Assembly: GCA_963920705.1 (NCBI GenBank)
Contig: CAWUCO010000291.1
Coordinates: 1,550,001 to 1,614,000, forward strand
Direction of reading: 5' to 3'
From: Odiellus spinosus
Taxonomy: Eukaryota; Arthropoda; Arachnida; Opiliones; Phalangiidae
Length of the DNA: 64,000 nucleotides
Of the stretch, positions 35,949-49,366 are shown in pieces. The position numbers were made by a program, and so were the translations under genes. Position 1 is the first letter of the stretch. Each line of letters begins with the position of its first letter. The notes beneath the pieces were generated by a model. That model saw only the letters and a program-made list of their open reading frames with translations. It had not been told where the DNA came from and did not search any database.

Positions 35949-36984
35949 CATTGAGGGATAAAAGTTAAAAAAATAACATGGAGGATTACAAACATAAAAA
36001 AAAAACACATGGAGCATACCAAATTTAAAAATAAAACAAGAAGCAAGCCAAATTTAAAAATAAAACAAGAAGCAAGCCAAACTTAAAAAAACATGGAGGA
36101 TGCCAAATTAAAAAAAAAAATATGGATGATGCCAAAATAAAAAAACAGGAAGGATGCCAAACTTAAAAAACATGGAGCATGCCAAACTTAAAAAAAACAT
36201 GGAGGATGCCAAATTAAAAAAAACATGGAGGATGCCAAACTTAAAAAAACATGGAGCGTGCCCAACTTAAAAAAGACACGGAGGATGCCAAACTAAAAAA
36301 AAAACATGGAGGATGCCAAAGTTAAAAAATAAGGAGGATGCCAAACTTAAAAAAAAAGAAACATGGAGCGCTCCAAACTTAAAAAAAATGGAGGATGCCA
36401 AATTTAAAAAAAAATATGGAGGATGCCAAACTTTAAAAACATATTTAGGATGCCAAACTTAAAAAAAAACATGGAGAATTTCAAACTTAAAAAAACATGG
36501 ATGATGCCTAACTTAAAAAATATGGAGGATGCCAAACTTAAAAAAAACATGGAGCATGCCCAACTTAAAAAAAATATGGAGGATGCCAAACTTAAAAAAA
36601 AAACTAGGAGGATGCCAAACTTAAAAACCATGGAGCATGCCAAACTAAAAAAAAAAACATTGACGGACCAAAATGAAAAAAAAAAACCTGGAGGATTACA
36701 AACTTAAAAAAACGTGGAGCATGCCAAACTTAAAAAATATGTGAATGCCAAACTTAAAAAAACATGGAGCATGCCAAACTAAAAAAAAACATGGAGGATT
36801 ACAAATTTAAAAAAAAAAAACATGGAGGATGCCAATTTAAAAAAAAACATGGAGCATGCCAATCTTAAAAAAAAACATGGATGATGTCAAACTTAAAAAA
36901 CATGGAGGATACCAGACTGAAAAAAATGGAGCTTGCCAAACTTAAAAAAATGGAGGATGCCAAACTTAAAAAAAACATGGAGGA

Positions 36985-38112
36985 TGCCAAACTTAAAAAA
37001 ACATGGGGAATGCCTAACATAAAAAAAACGTGGAGCATGCCAAACTTAAAAAAAAAATATGGAGGATGCCAAACTTAAAAAAAACTAGAAGCAAGCCAAA
37101 CTTAAAAAAAACATTGAGGATTACAAACTGGAAAAAAACAAGGAGGTTGCCAAATTAAAAAAAAATTATGGAGCATGCCATAATTTAAAAAAAATGGCTG
37201 ATGCCAAACTAAAAAAATGGAGGATGCCAAACTTAAAAAAACATGGTGCATGCCAAACTTAAAAAAACATGGAGGATGCCAAACCAAAAAAAAAACTAGG
37301 AGGATGACAAACTTAAAAAAAAAATTGGAGGATTCAAACTTAAAAGAAGGGGTTGCCAATCTTAAAAAACATGGGGAATGCCAAACTTAATAAAAAAGTG
37401 GAGTATGCCAAACGTAAAAAAAACATGGAGCTATGGAGCATGCCAAACTAAAAAAATGGAGGATGCCAAACTTAAAAAAACATGGAGGATTACAAACTTA
37501 AAAAAAACACATGGAGCATGCCAAATTTAAAAATAAAACATGAAGCAAACCAAACTTAAAAAACTTGGAGGATTACAAACTTAAAAAAAACTTGGAGGAT
37601 TACAAACTTAAAAAAACTTGGAGGATGCCAAACTTAAAAAAGGGGTTTCCAAACTTAAAAAAAACATGGAGCATGCCAAACTTAAAAAATATATGGAGGA
37701 TGCCAAACTTAAAAAACATGGAGGATGCCAAACTTAAAAAAAAACGTGGAGCATGCCAAACTTAAAAAAAACATGGAGGATGCCAAACTTAAAAAAATAT
37801 GGAGGATGCCAAACTTAAAAAAGGGGTTTCCAAACTTAAAAAAAACATGGAGCATGCCAAACTTAAAAAAATATATGGAGGATGCCAAACTTAAAAAAAA
37901 TGGAGGATGCCAAACTTAAAAAAAACTTGGAGAATGCCAAACTTAAAAAAACGGAGGATGCTAAACTAAAAAAAACATATATGATTACAAGCTTAAAAAA
38001 AACATGGAGGATGCCAATTAAAAAAAAACCTGGAGCATGCCAAACTTAAAAAAACATGGAGCATGCCAAACTTAAAAAAACTTGGAGAATGCCAAATTTA
38101 AAAATAAAACAT
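36985..38112 (+). repeat. 1.1-kb higher-order segment, copy 1
   Basis: From GGGGAATGCCTAAC through GGAGGTTGCC, the GGAGCTATGG marker, AAGGGGTTTCC twice, and AACATATATGATTACAAGC to GAATGCCAAATTTAAAAATA. The same order recurs at 39490-40597 (offset about 2.5 kb), and its last third recurs at about 52015-52560. Confidence 0.8.
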
Positions 38113-39489
38113 GAAGTTACCCAAACTTAAAAAAACATGGAGCATGCCAAACTTAAAAAAAACGTGGAGCATTCCAAACTTAAAAAAAAAACATGGATGA
38201 TTACAAACTTAAAAAAACACATATGGAGCATGCCAAATTTAAAAATAAAACATGAAGCAAACCAAACTTAAAAAACTTGGAGGAATACAAACTTAAAAAA
38301 AAACTTGGAGGATTACAAACTTAAAAAAAAACTTAGAGGATGCCAAACTTAAAAAAAACACATAGAGCATGCCAAATTTAAAAATAAAACATGAAGCTAA
38401 CCAAACTTAAAAAAATTGGAGGATTACAAACTTAAAAAAAAAACATGGAGGATGCCAAATTAAAAAAAAAAACATGGAGCATGCCAATCTTAAAATAAAC
38501 ATGGATGATGTCAAACTTAAAAAACATGGAGGATACCAGACTGAAAAAAATGGAGCATGCCAAACTTAAAAAAATGGAGGATCCCAAACTTAAAAAAAAC
38601 ATGGAGGATGCCAAAGTTAAAAAAATATGGAGGAATCCAAACTTTAAAAACATATTTAGGAAGCCAAACTTAAAAAAAAACATGGAGGATGCCAAACTTA
38701 AAAAAACATGGAGGATTACAAACTTAAAAAAACATGGAGGATGCAAAATTAAAAAAAACATGGAGCATGCCAAACTTAAAAAAAACATGGAGCATGCCAA
38801 ACTTAAAAAAAACATGGATGATGCCTAACTTTAAAAACATGGAGGATGCCAAACTTAAAAAAAAAAACAAGGAGCATGCCAAACTTAAAAAAACATGGAG
38901 CATGATAAACTTAAAAAAGACACGGAGGATGCCAAAGTTAAAAAACATGGAGCATGCCAAACTTAAAAAAAATGGAGGTAGCCAAACTTAAAAAAAACAT
39001 GGAGCATTCCCAACATAAAAAAAATATGGAGGATGCTAAACTTAAAAAAAAAACTAGGAGGATGCCAAACTTAAAAAACATGGAGGGACCAAAATTAAAA
39101 AAAAATCATGGAGGATTACGAACTTAAAAAAACATGGAGGATGCCAAACTTAAAAAAAAACACATGAGCATAAAAAATTTAAAAATAAAACATGAAGCAA
39201 GCCAAACTTAAAAAAAATGGAGGATGCCACACTTAAAAAAAAACGTGGAGCATGCCAAACTTAAAAAAGATATGGAGGATGCCAAACTTAAAAAAAAACA
39301 TTGAGGCCAATCTTAAAAAAAAACGTGGAGCATGCCAAACTTAAAAAAAACATGAAGGATGCCAGACTTAAAACAAAACATGGATCATGCCAAAGTTAAA
39401 AAACATGGAGGATGCCAAAATTAAAAAAAGCGTGGAGCATGCCAAACTTAAAAAATATGTGAATGCCAAACTTAAAAAAACATGGAGCA

Positions 39490-40597
39490 TGCCAAACTTA
39501 AAAAAACATGGGGAATGCCTAACATAAAAAAAACGTGGAGCATGCCAAACTTAAAAAAAAATATGGAGGATGCCAAATTTTAAAAAAAAACTAGAAGCAA
39601 GCCAAACTTAAAAAAAACATTGAGGATTACAAACTGGAAAAAAACATGAAGGTTGCCAAATTAAAAAAAAAATATGGAGCATGCCATAATTTAAAAAAAA
39701 TGGCTGATGCCAAACTAAAAAAAATGGAGGATGCCAAACTTAAAAAAACATGGTGCATGCCAAACTTAAAAAAACATGGAGGATGCCAAACCAAAAAAAA
39801 ACTAGGAGGATGACAAACTTAAAAAAAAAATTGGAGGATTCAACTTAAAAGAAGGGGTTGTCAAACTTAAAAAACATGGGGAATGCCAAACTTAAAAAAA
39901 AAGTCGAGTATGCCAAACGTAAAAAAACATGGAGCTATGGAGCATGCCAAACTAAAAAAAATGGAGGATGCCAAACTTAAAAAAACATGGAGGATTACAA
40001 ACTTAAAAAAACACATGGAGCATGCCAAATTTAAAAATAAAACATGAAGCAAACCAAACTTAAAAAACTTGGAGGATTACAAACTTAAAAAAAACTTGGA
40101 GGATTACAAACTTAAAAAAACTTGGAGGATGCCAAACTTAAAAAAGGGGTTTCCAAACTTAAAAAAAACATGGAGCATGCCAAACTTAAAAAAATATATG
40201 GAGGACGCCAAACTTAAAAAACATGGAGGATGCCAAACTTAAAAAAAAACGTGGAGCATGCCAAACTTAAAAAAAAAATTCGAGGATGCCAAACTTAAAA
40301 AAATATGGAGGATGCCAAACTTAAAAAAGGGGTTTCCAAACTTAAAAAAAACATGGAGCATGCCAAACTTAAAAAAATATATGGAGGATGCCAAACTTAA
40401 AAAAAACTTGGAGAATGCCAAACTTAAAAAAAACGGAGGATGCTAAACTTAAAAAAACATATATGATTACAAGCTTAAAAAAAACATGGAGGATGCCAAA
40501 TTAAAAAAAAACATGGAGCATGCCAAACTTAAAAAAACATGGAGCATGCCAAACTTAAAAAAAACTTGGAGAATGCCAAATTTAAAAATAAAACATG
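39490..40597 (+). repeat. 1.1-kb higher-order segment, copy 2
   Basis: Partner of 36985-38112. Just upstream, copy 1 has about 215 bp (36745-36960, carrying the GATACCAGACTG marker series) that are lacking here, so one copy gained or lost a few monomers as a unit. Confidence 0.8.
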
Positions 40598-40814
40598 AAG
40601 CAAACCAAACTTAAAAAACTTGGAGGAATACAAACTTAAAAAAAAACTTGGAGGATTACAAACTTAAAAAAAAAACTTGGAGGATTACAAACTTAAAAAA
40701 TACTTGGAGGATGCCAAACTTAAAAAAAACTTGGAGAATGCCAAACTTAAAAAAACGGAGGATGCTAAACTTAAAAAAAAAACATGGAGGATTACAAACT
40801 TAAAAAAAACACAT

Positions 40815-43800
40815 GGAGCATGCCAAACTTAAAAACAAACATGGAGGATGCCAAACTTAAAAAAACATGAAGGATGCCAAACTTAAAAAAAAAAAACATG
40901 GAGGATGCCAAACTTAAAAAAAACATGAAGGATTCCAAACTTAAAAAAAAAACTAGGAGGATGACAAACTTAAAAAAAATGGAGGATGTAAACTTAAAAA
41001 AAAAACTGGGAGGATGCCAAACTTAAAACAAATGGAGGATGTCAACATAAAAAAAACTGGGAGGATGCCAAACTCAAAAAAAGATGGAGGATGCCAAACT
41101 TAAAAAAAACAAGGAGCTATGGAGCATGCCAAACTAAAAAAAATGGAGGATGCCAAACTTAGAATAAAAACTTGGAGAATGCCAGACTTAAAAAACATGG
41201 AGGATTACAAACTTAAAAAAAACACATGGAACATGCCAAATTTAAAAATAAAACAAGAAGCAAGCCAAACTTAAAAAAAATGGAGGATGTCAAACTTAAA
41301 AAAAAATGGAGAATGCCAAACTTTAAAAAAATGGAGAATGCCAAACTTAAAAAAAACATGTAGGATGCCAAACTTAAAAAAACCGTCGAGCATGCCAATC
41401 TTAAAAAAAAACATGGAGCATGCCAAAATTAAAAAAAACATGGTTAATGAGAAAACTTAAAAAACATGGAGGATGCCAAACTTAAAAAAACATGGAGCAT
41501 ACCAAACTTAAAAAAAACTTGGAGAATGCCAAATTTAAAAATAAAACATGAAGTGAGCCAAACTTAAAAAAACATGGAGCATGCCAAACTTAAAAAAAAC
41601 ATGGAGCATGCCAAACTTAAAAAAAAAACATGGATGATTACAAACTTAAAAAAACACATGGAGCATGCCGAATTTAAAAATAAAACATGAAGCAAACAAA
41701 ACTTAAAAAACTTGGAGGATTACAAACTTAAAAAAAAAACTTGGAGGATTACAAACTTAAAAAAAACTTGGAGGATGCCAAACTTAAAAAAAAAACACAT
41801 GGAGCATGCCAAATTTATAAATAAAACATGAAGCAAACCAAACTTAAAAAACTTGGAGGATTAAAAACTTAAAAAAAAACTTGGAGGATGCCAAACTTAA
41901 AAAAAAAACTTGGAGGATTACAAATTTAAAAAAAAATTGGAGGATGCCAAACTTAAAAAAGGGGTTTCCAAACTCAAAAAAACGGAGGATGATAAACTTA
42001 AAAAAAACATGGAGGATTACAAACTTAAAAAAACATGGCTGATGCCAAACTTAAAAAAACATGGATGATGCCAAACTTAAAAAAAGGGGGTTGCCAAACT
42101 TAAAAAAAAAACATGGAGCATGCCAAACTTAAAAAAAACACATGGAGCATTCCAAATTTAAAAATAAAACATGAAGCAAGTAAAACTTAAAAAAAGATGG
42201 AGGATTACAAACTTATAAAAAATATGGAGCATGCCAAACTTAAAAAAAACTTGGAGGATGCCAAACTTAAAAATATATGGAGGATGCCAAACTTAAAAAA
42301 AAAACATGGAGAATGCCAAACTTAAAAAAACATGGAGAATGCAAAATTTAAAAATAAAACATGTAGCAAGCCAAACTTAAAAAAACATGGACAATTACAA
42401 ACTTGAAAAAAACATGGAGCATGCCAAACTTAAAAAAAAACATGTAGGATGCCAAACTTAAAAAAACCGTGGAGCATGCCAATCTTAAAAAAAAACATGG
42501 AGGATGCCAAATTAAAAAAAAGCATATAGGATGCCAAATTAAAAAAAAACACGGAGCATGCCAAAATTAAAAAAACATGGATAATGACAAACTTAAAAAA
42601 TATGGAGGATGCCAAACCAAAAAGAACATGGAGCATGCCAAACTTAAAAAAATGGAGAATGCCAATCTTAAAAAAAATGGAGAATGCCAAACTTAAAAAA
42701 ATCGTGGAGCATGCCAATCTTAAAAAAACATGGAGGATGCCAAATTAAAAAAAAGCATACAGAATGCCAAATTAAAAAAAACACGGAGCATGCCAAAATT
42801 AAAAAAACATGGATAATGCCAAACTTAAAAAATATGGAGGATGCCAAACTTAAAAAAAAACATGGAGAATGCCAAACTTAAAAAACATGGAGAATTGCAA
42901 AATTTAAAAATAAATTATGAAGCAAGCCAAACTTAAAAAAACATGGACAATTACAAACTTAAAAAAAACATGGAGCATGCCAAACTTAAAAACAAACATG
43001 GAGGATGCCAAACTTAAAAAAACATGAAGGATGCCAAACTTAAAAAAAAAAACATGGAGGATGCCAAACTTAAAAAAAACATGAAGGATTCCAAACTTAA
43101 AATAAAAACTAGGAGGATGAGAAACTTAAAAAAAATGGAGGATGTCAACTTAAAAAAAACCGGGAGGATGCCAAACTTAAAAAAATGGAGGATGTCAACA
43201 TAAAAAAACTGGGAGGATGCCAAACTCAAAAAAGATGGAGGATGCCAAACTTAAAAAAACAAGGAGCTATGGAGCATGCCAAACTAAAAAAAATGGAGGA
43301 TGCCAAACTTAGAATAAAAACTTGGAGAATGCCAGACTTAAAAAAACATGGAGGATGCCAAACTTAAAAAAACATGGAGGATTACAAACTTAAAAAAACA
43401 CATGGAACATGCCAAATTTAAAAATAAAACAAGAAGCAAGCCAAACTTAAAAAAAATGGAGGATGTCAAACTTAAAAAAAATGGAGAATGCCAAACTTAA
43501 AAAAAAAATGGAGAATGCCAATCTTAAAAAAAACATGGAGCTTGCCAAAATTAAAAAAAACATGGATAATGAGAAAACTTAAAAAACATGGAGGATGCCA
43601 AACTTAAAAAAACATGGAGCATGCCAAACTTAAAAAAAACTTGGAGAATGCCAAATTTAAATATAAAACATGAAGTGAGCCAAACTTAAAAAAAAAATGG
43701 AGCATGCCAAACTTAAAAATAACATGGAGCATGCCTAACTTAAAAAAACATGGAGGATTACAAACTTAAAAAAACACATGGAGCATGCCAAATTTAAAAA

Positions 43801-45000
43801 TAAAACATGAAGCAAACCAAACTTAAAAAAACACATGGAGCATGCCAAATTTAAAAATAAAACATGAAGCAAACCAAACTTAAAAAACTTGGAGGATTAC
43901 AAACTTAAAAAAAACTTATAGGATTACAAACTTAAAAAAAAACTTGGAGGATTACTAACTTAAAAAAAACTTGGAGAATGCCAAACTTAAAAAAAGGGGT
44001 TGCCAAACTTAAAAAAAACATGGATGACGCCAAACTAAAAAAACCTGGAGGATGCCAAACTTAAAAAAAACATGGAGCATACCAAACTTAAAAAAAACAT
44101 GGAGGATGCCAAATTTAAAAAAAAAATTGGAGGACGCAAGTTTAAAAAAAGGGGTTGCCAAACTTAAAAAAAACATGGAGCATGCCAAATTTAAAAAAAA
44201 AAACATGGAGCATGCCTAACTTAAAAAAAAATATGGAGGATGCCAAACTTAAAAAATGGAGCATGCTAAACTTAAAAAAATATGGAGGATGCCAAACTTA
44301 AAAAAAACATGGAGCTATGGAGCATGTCAAACTAAAAAAATGGAGGGTGCCAAACTTAAAAAAAAAGGAGGATGCCAAACTTAAAAAAAAGCATGGAGGA
44401 TGCCAAACTTAAAAAAAGAAAAAACAGGGAGCATGCCAAACTTAAAAAATGAAAAAACAGGGAGCATGCCAAACTTAAAAAAAGAAAAAACAGGGAGCAT
44501 GCCAAACTTTAAAAAACCGTGGAGTATGTAAAACTTAAAAAAAAACATGGAGGAGGCCAAATTAAAAAAAACATGGAGCATGCCATATTAAAAAAACATG
44601 GATAATGCCAAACTTAAAAAATATTTAGGATGCCAAACTTAAAAAAAACATGGAGCATGCCAAACTTAAAAAACATGGAGAATGCCAAATTTAAAAATAA
44701 AACATGAAACCAGCCAAACTTAAAAAACATGGACGATTACAAACTTAAAAAACATGGACGATTACAAACTTAAAAAAAAACATGGAGGATCCCAAACTTA
44801 AAAAAAAAATTTGGTGGATGCCAAACTTAAAAAAAGGGGTTGCCAAACTTAAAAAACATGGATGATGCTAAACTTAAAAAACATGGAGGAAGCCAAGCTT
44901 TAAAAAAAACATGGAGCTTGCCAAACTTAAAAAAACATGGAGGATTACAAACTTAAAAAAACATGGAGGATTACGAACTTAAAAAAACATGGAGCATGCC
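40815..45000 (+). repeat. 4.2-kb long-range duplicated block, copy 1
   Basis: Colinear with 57140-61665. The offset grows from about 16.33 kb to 16.65 kb because copy 2 holds a few hundred extra base pairs near 58590-58990. Shared landmarks in order are AACTAGGAGGATGAC, the GGAGCTATGG marker, CTTAGAATAAAAACTTGG, ACGGAGGATGATAAAC, AACCAAAAAGAA, AAAGCATACAGAATGCC, AAGGGGTTGCC and the GAAAAAACAGGGAG sub-array. Confidence 0.8.
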
Positions 45001-46060
45001 AAACTTAAAAAAAAAACATGGAGGATGCCAAACTTAAAAAAAAACATGGAGGATGCCAAACTTAAAAAAAAACATGGTAGATTACAAACTTAAAAAAACA
45101 TGGAGGATGCCAAACTTAAAAAAAAAACATGGAGCATGCCAAATTTAAAAATAAAACATGAAGCAAACCAAACTTAAAAAAGTTGGAGGAATACAAACTT
45201 AAAAAAAAACTTGGAGGATTACAAACTTAAAAAAAAACTTGGAGGATGCCAAACTTAAAAAAAAAAACACATAGAGCATGCCAAATTTAAAAATAAAACA
45301 TGAAGCTAACCAAACTTAAAAAAAATGGAGGATTACAAACTTAAAAAAAACTTGGAGGATTACAAACTTAAAAAAAAACTTGGAGGATGCCAAACTAAAA
45401 AAAAACAAGGAGCATGCCAAAATTAAAAAAAACATGGATAATGCCAAACTTAAAAACATGGAGGATGCCAAACTTAAAAAAACATGGAGCATGCCAAACT
45501 TAAAAAAAACATGGAGGATTACAAACTTAAAAAAAAACACATGGAGCATGCCAAATTTAAAAATAACACATGAAGCAAACCAAACTTAAAGAACTTGGAG
45601 GATTACAAACTTAAAAAAATACTTGGAGGATGCCAAACTTAAAAAAAAAACACATGGAGCATGCCAAATTTAAAATAAAACATGAAGCAAACCAAACTTA
45701 AAAACTTGGAGGATTACAAACTTAAAAAAAACTTGGAGGATTACAAACTTAAAGAAAAAACTTGAAGGATGCCAAACTTAAAAAAAAAAAGTTTGAGGAT
45801 TACAAACTTAAAAAAAACTTGGAGGATGCCAAACTTAAAAATGGGGTTTGCAAACTTAAAAAAAACATGGAGCATGCCAAACTTAAAAAAAAATATGGAG
45901 GATGCCAAACTTAAAAAACATGGAGGATGCCAAACTTAAAAAAAACGTGGAGGATGCCAATCTTAAAAAAGTCTTGGAGAATGCCAAATTTAAAAATAAA
46001 ACATGAAGTGAGCCAAACTTAAAAAACATGGAGCATGCCAAACTTAAAAAAAAACATGGA
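43949..46060 (+). repeat. 2.1-kb tandem unit, copy 1
   Basis: Opens with GGATTACTAAC and contains AAGGGGTTGCC, the GGAGCTATGG marker, the 33-bp sub-array, GAAACCAGCC and two GGACGATTACAAAC monomers. It repeats at 46061 with very few differences. Confidence 0.88.
44418..44516 (+). repeat. 33-bp sub-array, 3 units
   Basis: Units starting GAAAAAACAGGGAGCATGCC at 44418, 44451 and 44484, exactly 33 bp apart. This is the same sub-array as at 46532, 61047 and 62458, where the copy number is 3, 4 and 4. Confidence 0.92.
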
Positions 46061-48149
46061 GGATTACTAACTTAAAAAAAACTTGGAGAATGCCAAACTT
46101 AAAAAAAGGGGTTGCCAAACTTAAAAAAAACATGGATGACGCCAAACTAAAAAAACCTGGAGGATGCCAAACTTAAAAAAAACATGGAGCATACCAAACT
46201 TAAAAAAAACATGGAGGATGCCAAATTTAAAAAAAAAATTGGAGGACGCAAGTTTAAAAAAAGGGGTAGCCAAACTTAAAAAAAAACATGGAGCATGCCA
46301 AACTTAAAAAAAAAAACATGGAGCATGCCTAACTTAAAAAAAAAATATGGAGGATGCCAAACTTAAAAAATGGAGCATGCTAAACTTAAAAAAATATGGA
46401 GGATGCCAAACTTAAAAAAAACATGGAGCTATGGAGCATGTCAAACTAAAAAAATGGAGGGTGCCAAACTTAAAAAAAAAGGAGGATGCCAAACTTAAAA
46501 AAAAGCATGGAGGATGCCAAACTTAAAAAAAGAAAAAACAGGGAGCATGCCAAACTTAAAAAATGAAAAAACAGGGAGCATGCCAAACTTAAAAAAAGAA
46601 AAAACAGGGAGCATGCCAAACTTTAAAAAACCGTGGAGTATGTAAAACTTAAAAAAAAACATGGAGGAGGCCAAATTAAAAAAAACATGGAGCATGCCAT
46701 ATTAAAAAAACATGGATAATGCCAAACTTAAAAAATATTTAGGATGCCAAACTTAAAAAAAACATGGAGCATGCCAAACTTAAAAAACATAGAGAATGCC
46801 AAATTTAAAAATAAAACATGAAACCAGCCAAACTTAAAAAACATGGACGATTACAAACTTAAAAAACATGGACGATTACAAACTTAAAAAAAAACATGGA
46901 GGATCCCAAACTTAAAAAAAAAATTTGGTGGATGCCAAACTTAAAAAAAGGGGTTGCCAAACTTAAAAAACATGGATTATGCTAAACTTAAAAAACATGG
47001 AGGAAGCCAAGCTTTAAAAAAAACATGGAGCTTGCCAAACTTAAAAAAACATGGAGGATTACAAACTTAAAAAAACATGGAGGATTACGAACTTAAAAAA
47101 ACATGGAGCATGCCAAACTTAAAAAAAAAAACATGGAGGATGCCAAACTTAAAAAAAAACATGGAGGATGCCAAACTTAAAAAAAAACATGGTAGATTAC
47201 AAACTTAAAAAAACATGGAGGATGCCAAACTTAAAAAAAAACATGGAGCATGCCAAATTTAAAAATAAAACATGAAGCAAACCAAACTTAAAAAAGTTGG
47301 AGGAATACAAACTTAAAAAAAAAACTTGGAGGATTACAAACTTAAAAAAAAACTTGGAGGATTACAAACTTAAAAAAAAAACTTGGAGGATGCCAAACTT
47401 AAAAAAAAAACACATAGAGCATGCCAAATTTAAAAATAAAACATGAAGCTAACCAAACTTAAAAAAATTGGAGGATTACAAACTTAAAAAAAACTTGGAG
47501 GATTACAAACTTAAAAAAAAACTTGGAGGATGCCAAACTAAAAAAAAACATGGAGCATGCCAAAATTAAAAAAAACATGGATAATGCCAAACTTAAAAAC
47601 ATGGAGGATGCCAAACTTAAAAAAACATGGAGCATGCCAAACTTAAAAAAAACATGGAGGATTACAAACTTAAAAAAAAACACATGGAGCATGCCAAATT
47701 TAAAAATAACACATGAAGCAAACCAAACTTAAAGAACTTGGAGGATTACAAACTTAAAAAAATACTTGGAGGATGCCAAACTTAAAAAAAAACACATGGA
47801 GCATGCCAAATTTAAAATAAAACATGAAGCAAACCAAACTTAAAAACTTGGAGGATTACAAACTTAAAAAAAACTTGGAGGATTACAAACTTAAAAAAAA
47901 ACTTGAAGGATGCCAAACTTAAAAAAAAAAAAGTTTGAGGATTACAAACTTAAAAAAAACTTGGAGGATGCCAAACTTAAAAATGGGGTTTGCAAACTTA
48001 AAAAAAAACATGGAGCATGCCAAACTTAAAAAAAAATATGGAGGATGCCAAACTTAAAAAACATGGAGGATGCCAAACTTAAAAAAAACGTGGAGGATGC
48101 CAATCTTAAAAAAGTCTTGGAGAATGCCAAATTTAAAAATAAAACATGA
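46061..48149 (+). repeat. 2.1-kb tandem unit, copy 2
   Basis: Second copy, offset 2112 at its start and 2143 later because one extra AACTTGGAGGATTACAAAC monomer is present near 47350. The tail of the unit (GTCTTGGAGAATGCC) occurs a third time near 48570-48690. Confidence 0.88.
46532..46630 (+). repeat. 33-bp sub-array, 3 units (second locus)
   Basis: Copy of 44418-44516 carried by the 2.1-kb duplication, including the same TGAAAAAAC variant in the middle unit. Confidence 0.92.
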
Positions 48150-49366
48150 AGCAAACCAAATTTAAAAATAAAACATGAAGCAAACCAAACTTAAAAAACT
48201 TGGAGGATTACAAACTTAAAAAAAAACTTGGAGGATGCCAAACTTAAAAAAAAACACATGGAGCATGCCAAATTTATAAATAAAACATGAAGCAAACCAA
48301 ACTTAAAAAACTTGGAGGATTACAAACTTAAAAAAAACTTGGAGGATGCCAAACTTAAAAAAAAACTTGGAGGATGCCAAACTTAAAAAAGGGGTTTCCA
48401 AACTTAAAAAAACGGAGGATGCTAAACTTAAAAAAAAACATGGAGGATTACAAACTTAAAAAAAAAAACGGAATATGCCAAACTTAAAAAAAAACATGGA
48501 GCATGCCAAACTTAAAAAAAATATGGAGTATGCCAAACTTAAATAACATGGAGGATGCCAAACTTAAAAAAAACGTGGAGGATGCCAATCTTAAAAAAGT
48601 CTTGGAGAATGCCAAATTTAAAAATAAAACATGAAGTGAGCCAAACTTAAAAAACATGGAGCATGCCAAACTTAAAAAAAACATGGAGAATTACAAACTT
48701 AAAAAAAACACATGGAGCATGCCAAATTTAAAAATAAAACATGAAGCAAACCAAATTTAAAAATAAAACATGAAGCAAACCAAACTTAAAAAACTTGGAG
48801 GATTACAAACTTAAAAAAAACTTGGAGGATTACAAACTTAAAAAAAAAACTTGGAGGATGCCAAACTTAAAAAAACGGAGGATGCTAAACTTAAAAAAAA
48901 ACATGGAGGATTACAAACTTAAAAAAAAACGGAATATGCCAAACTTAAAAAAAAAAAACATGGAGGATGCTAAACTTAAAAAACATGGCTGATGCCAAAC
49001 TTAAAAAAACATGGATGATGCCAAACTTAAAAAAAGGGGGTTGCCAAACTTAAAAAAAAACATGGAGGATTACAAACTTAAAAAAAAACACGGAATATGC
49101 TAAACTTAAAAAAAACATGGAGGATTACAAACTTAAAAAAAACACGGAATATGCCAAACTTAAAAAAAAAACATGGAGGATGTAAAACTTAAAAAAAAAC
49201 ATGGCTGATGCAAACTTAAAAAAAACATGGAGCATGCCAAACTTAAAAAAAAAACACATGGAGCATGCCAAATTTAAAAATAAAACATGAAGCAAGCCAA
49301 ACTTAAAAAAAGATGGAGGATTACAAACTTATAAAAAATAAGGAGCATGCCAAACTTAAAAAAAAC

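Larger units (their letters stand above)
35949..49366 (+). repeat. Satellite array block 5 (A-rich strand on top)
   Basis: 13.4 kb between the two LINEs in one orientation. New common variants are AACTTGGAGGATTACAAAC; the short monomers AAGGGGTTTCC and AAGGGGTTGCC, which lack the GGAGGATG core; GGCTGATGCC; and a compound monomer GGAGCTATGGAGCATG. The last is found at 37428, 39931, 41113, 43263, 44311 and 46425 here. Several higher-order duplications are listed separately. No gene-like sequence was found. Confidence 0.95.

Noticed and set aside
38432-38815. Longest reverse-strand frame, which looks like a hydrophobic membrane protein
   Set aside because: The hydrophobicity comes only from the T-rich complement (Phe and Leu codons). 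It has the same repeated FGILHVF pattern as all the others.
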